Positions 63,555 through 64,000 of a stretch of DNA of 64,000 nt are shown piece by piece (position 1 is the first letter of the stretch; each line of letters begins with the position of its first letter). The translations under genes and the position numbers were made by a program. This stretch comes from Ensifer adhaerens (GTDB lineage Bacteria > Pseudomonadota > Alphaproteobacteria > Rhizobiales > Rhizobiaceae). Location of the stretch: NCBI RefSeq assembly GCF_000697965.2, contig NZ_CP015880.1, positions 2,480,001 to 2,544,000 on the forward strand, written 5' to 3'. A model generated the notes under the pieces. It was not told where the DNA came from, made no database searches, and saw only the letters and a list, made by a program, of their open reading frames with translations.

Positions 63555-64000
63555 GTGGAATATCTGACCGATAACCGCATCCCCATCGGCGGCTGGGCCA
63601 AGGCATTCGTCGACTGGCTGACGACGAATTTCGATTTCTTCTTCGACCAGCTCGCCCGCTTCCTTCAGGCCGTCGCCGACTCGCTGCTCTGGGTGCTTTA
63701 TGCCCCGCACCCGCTGATCGTCGTCGCCGTCATCACCGGGCTCGCCTGGTGGTTCCGCCGTTCGATCGGCATAACGCTGTTCACCGGCCTGGGCCTGCTC
63801 CTGATCATCAACCAGGGCTACTGGAAGGAAACGACGGAAACCCTGGCGCTTGTGCTCGCTGCCACCGCCGTGAGCATGGCCGTCGGCGTGCCGCTCGGCA
63901 TCGCAGCCGCCCGTCGCCCATGGGTCTACGCCGTCATGCGGCCGATCCTCGACCTGATGCAGACGATCCCGACCTTCGTTTATCTGATCCCGGCGCTGAT
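63555..64000 (+). CDS. choW: choline ABC transporter permease (3' end outside window)
   Basis: A GTG at 63555 starts a frame VEYLTDNRIPIGGWAKAFVD that stays open to base 64000 (148 codons and 2 bases). It contains helices (LIVVAVITGLAWWF; ITLFTGLGLLLIINQGYW) and the start of the binding-protein-dependent transport domain (LALVLAATAVSMAVGVPLGIAAARRP, LDLMQTIPTFVYLIPAL), as in ProW/ChoW permeases. The remaining part lies beyond the window. The ribosome site is weak. Confidence 0.9.
   Translation, partial: MEYLTDNRIPIGGWAKAFVDWLTTNFDFFFDQLARFLQAVADSLLWVLYAPHPLIVVAVITGLAWWFRRSIGITLFTGLGLLLIINQGYWKETTETLALVLAATAVSMAVGVPLGIAAARRPWVYAVMRPILDLMQTIPTFVYLIPAL

Overview
The window is a GC-rich chromosomal segment of a rhizobial alphaproteobacterium, most likely Sinorhizobium/Ensifer or a close relative. 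Evidence: a fused trpE(G) preceded by a 14-codon WWW leader peptide, the choline transporter start choX-choW, the ClpS2-type adaptor, a heme TonB receptor with a RirA-type operator, and a RIME-like intergenic repeat. No tRNA, rRNA, CRISPR array, prophage or insertion sequence was seen. Both ends are cut: a LysR gene on the left and choW on the right.

Layout. 1-5.7 kb: LysR regulator; an aldehyde dehydrogenase with its DUF779 partner and an AcoR-like regulator that lacks the AAA+ domain; a BenE-type transporter. 5.7-18.4 kb: the housekeeping genes rplY, pth, ychF and two MaoC-like hydratases, with accessory genes between them (a GGDEF/EAL protein, a periplasmic binding protein, an alpha-alpha-toroid protein, TetR with GFA, clpS2, a caspase-like protein). 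18.4-30.5 kb: apt, a DUF1285-nudL-cca operon, and divergent from it a MoxR-DUF58-DUF4159-membrane protein operon ending in one intact and one frameshifted acetyltransferase. 30.5-45.3 kb: glutathionyl-hydroquinone reductase, NUDIX, phosphoesterase, an ECF sigma/anti-sigma pair, leuA, clpP, hupE, queF, a CDF transporter and a LysR/MFS divergent pair. 45.3-54 kb: trpE(G), a heme receptor, an extensin-like protein and fhs. 54-61 kb: a compact five-gene operon of poorly characterised proteins around an AAA+ ATPase. 61-64 kb: cytochrome c, tdk and choXW.

The most interesting points are these. (1) The five-gene operon (coiled-coil protein, unknown 382-residue protein, AAA+ ATPase, DUF6638, membrane DUF2333) looks like one uncharacterised machine. 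(2) An unannotated 41-codon leader peptide upstream of leuA carries LLLLGL and overlaps a strong hairpin, so leucine attenuation is likely. Its promoter geometry (17-bp spacer, 8 bp from the -10 box to ATG) is identical to that of trpL in the same window, so both leader mRNAs are probably nearly leaderless. (3) Several operator candidates can be placed: a TetR palindrome inside the GFA promoter, a TGA-N9-TCA iron box over the heme-receptor -35, and a TGTTTC-N6-GAGACA palindrome upstream of the aldehyde dehydrogenase.
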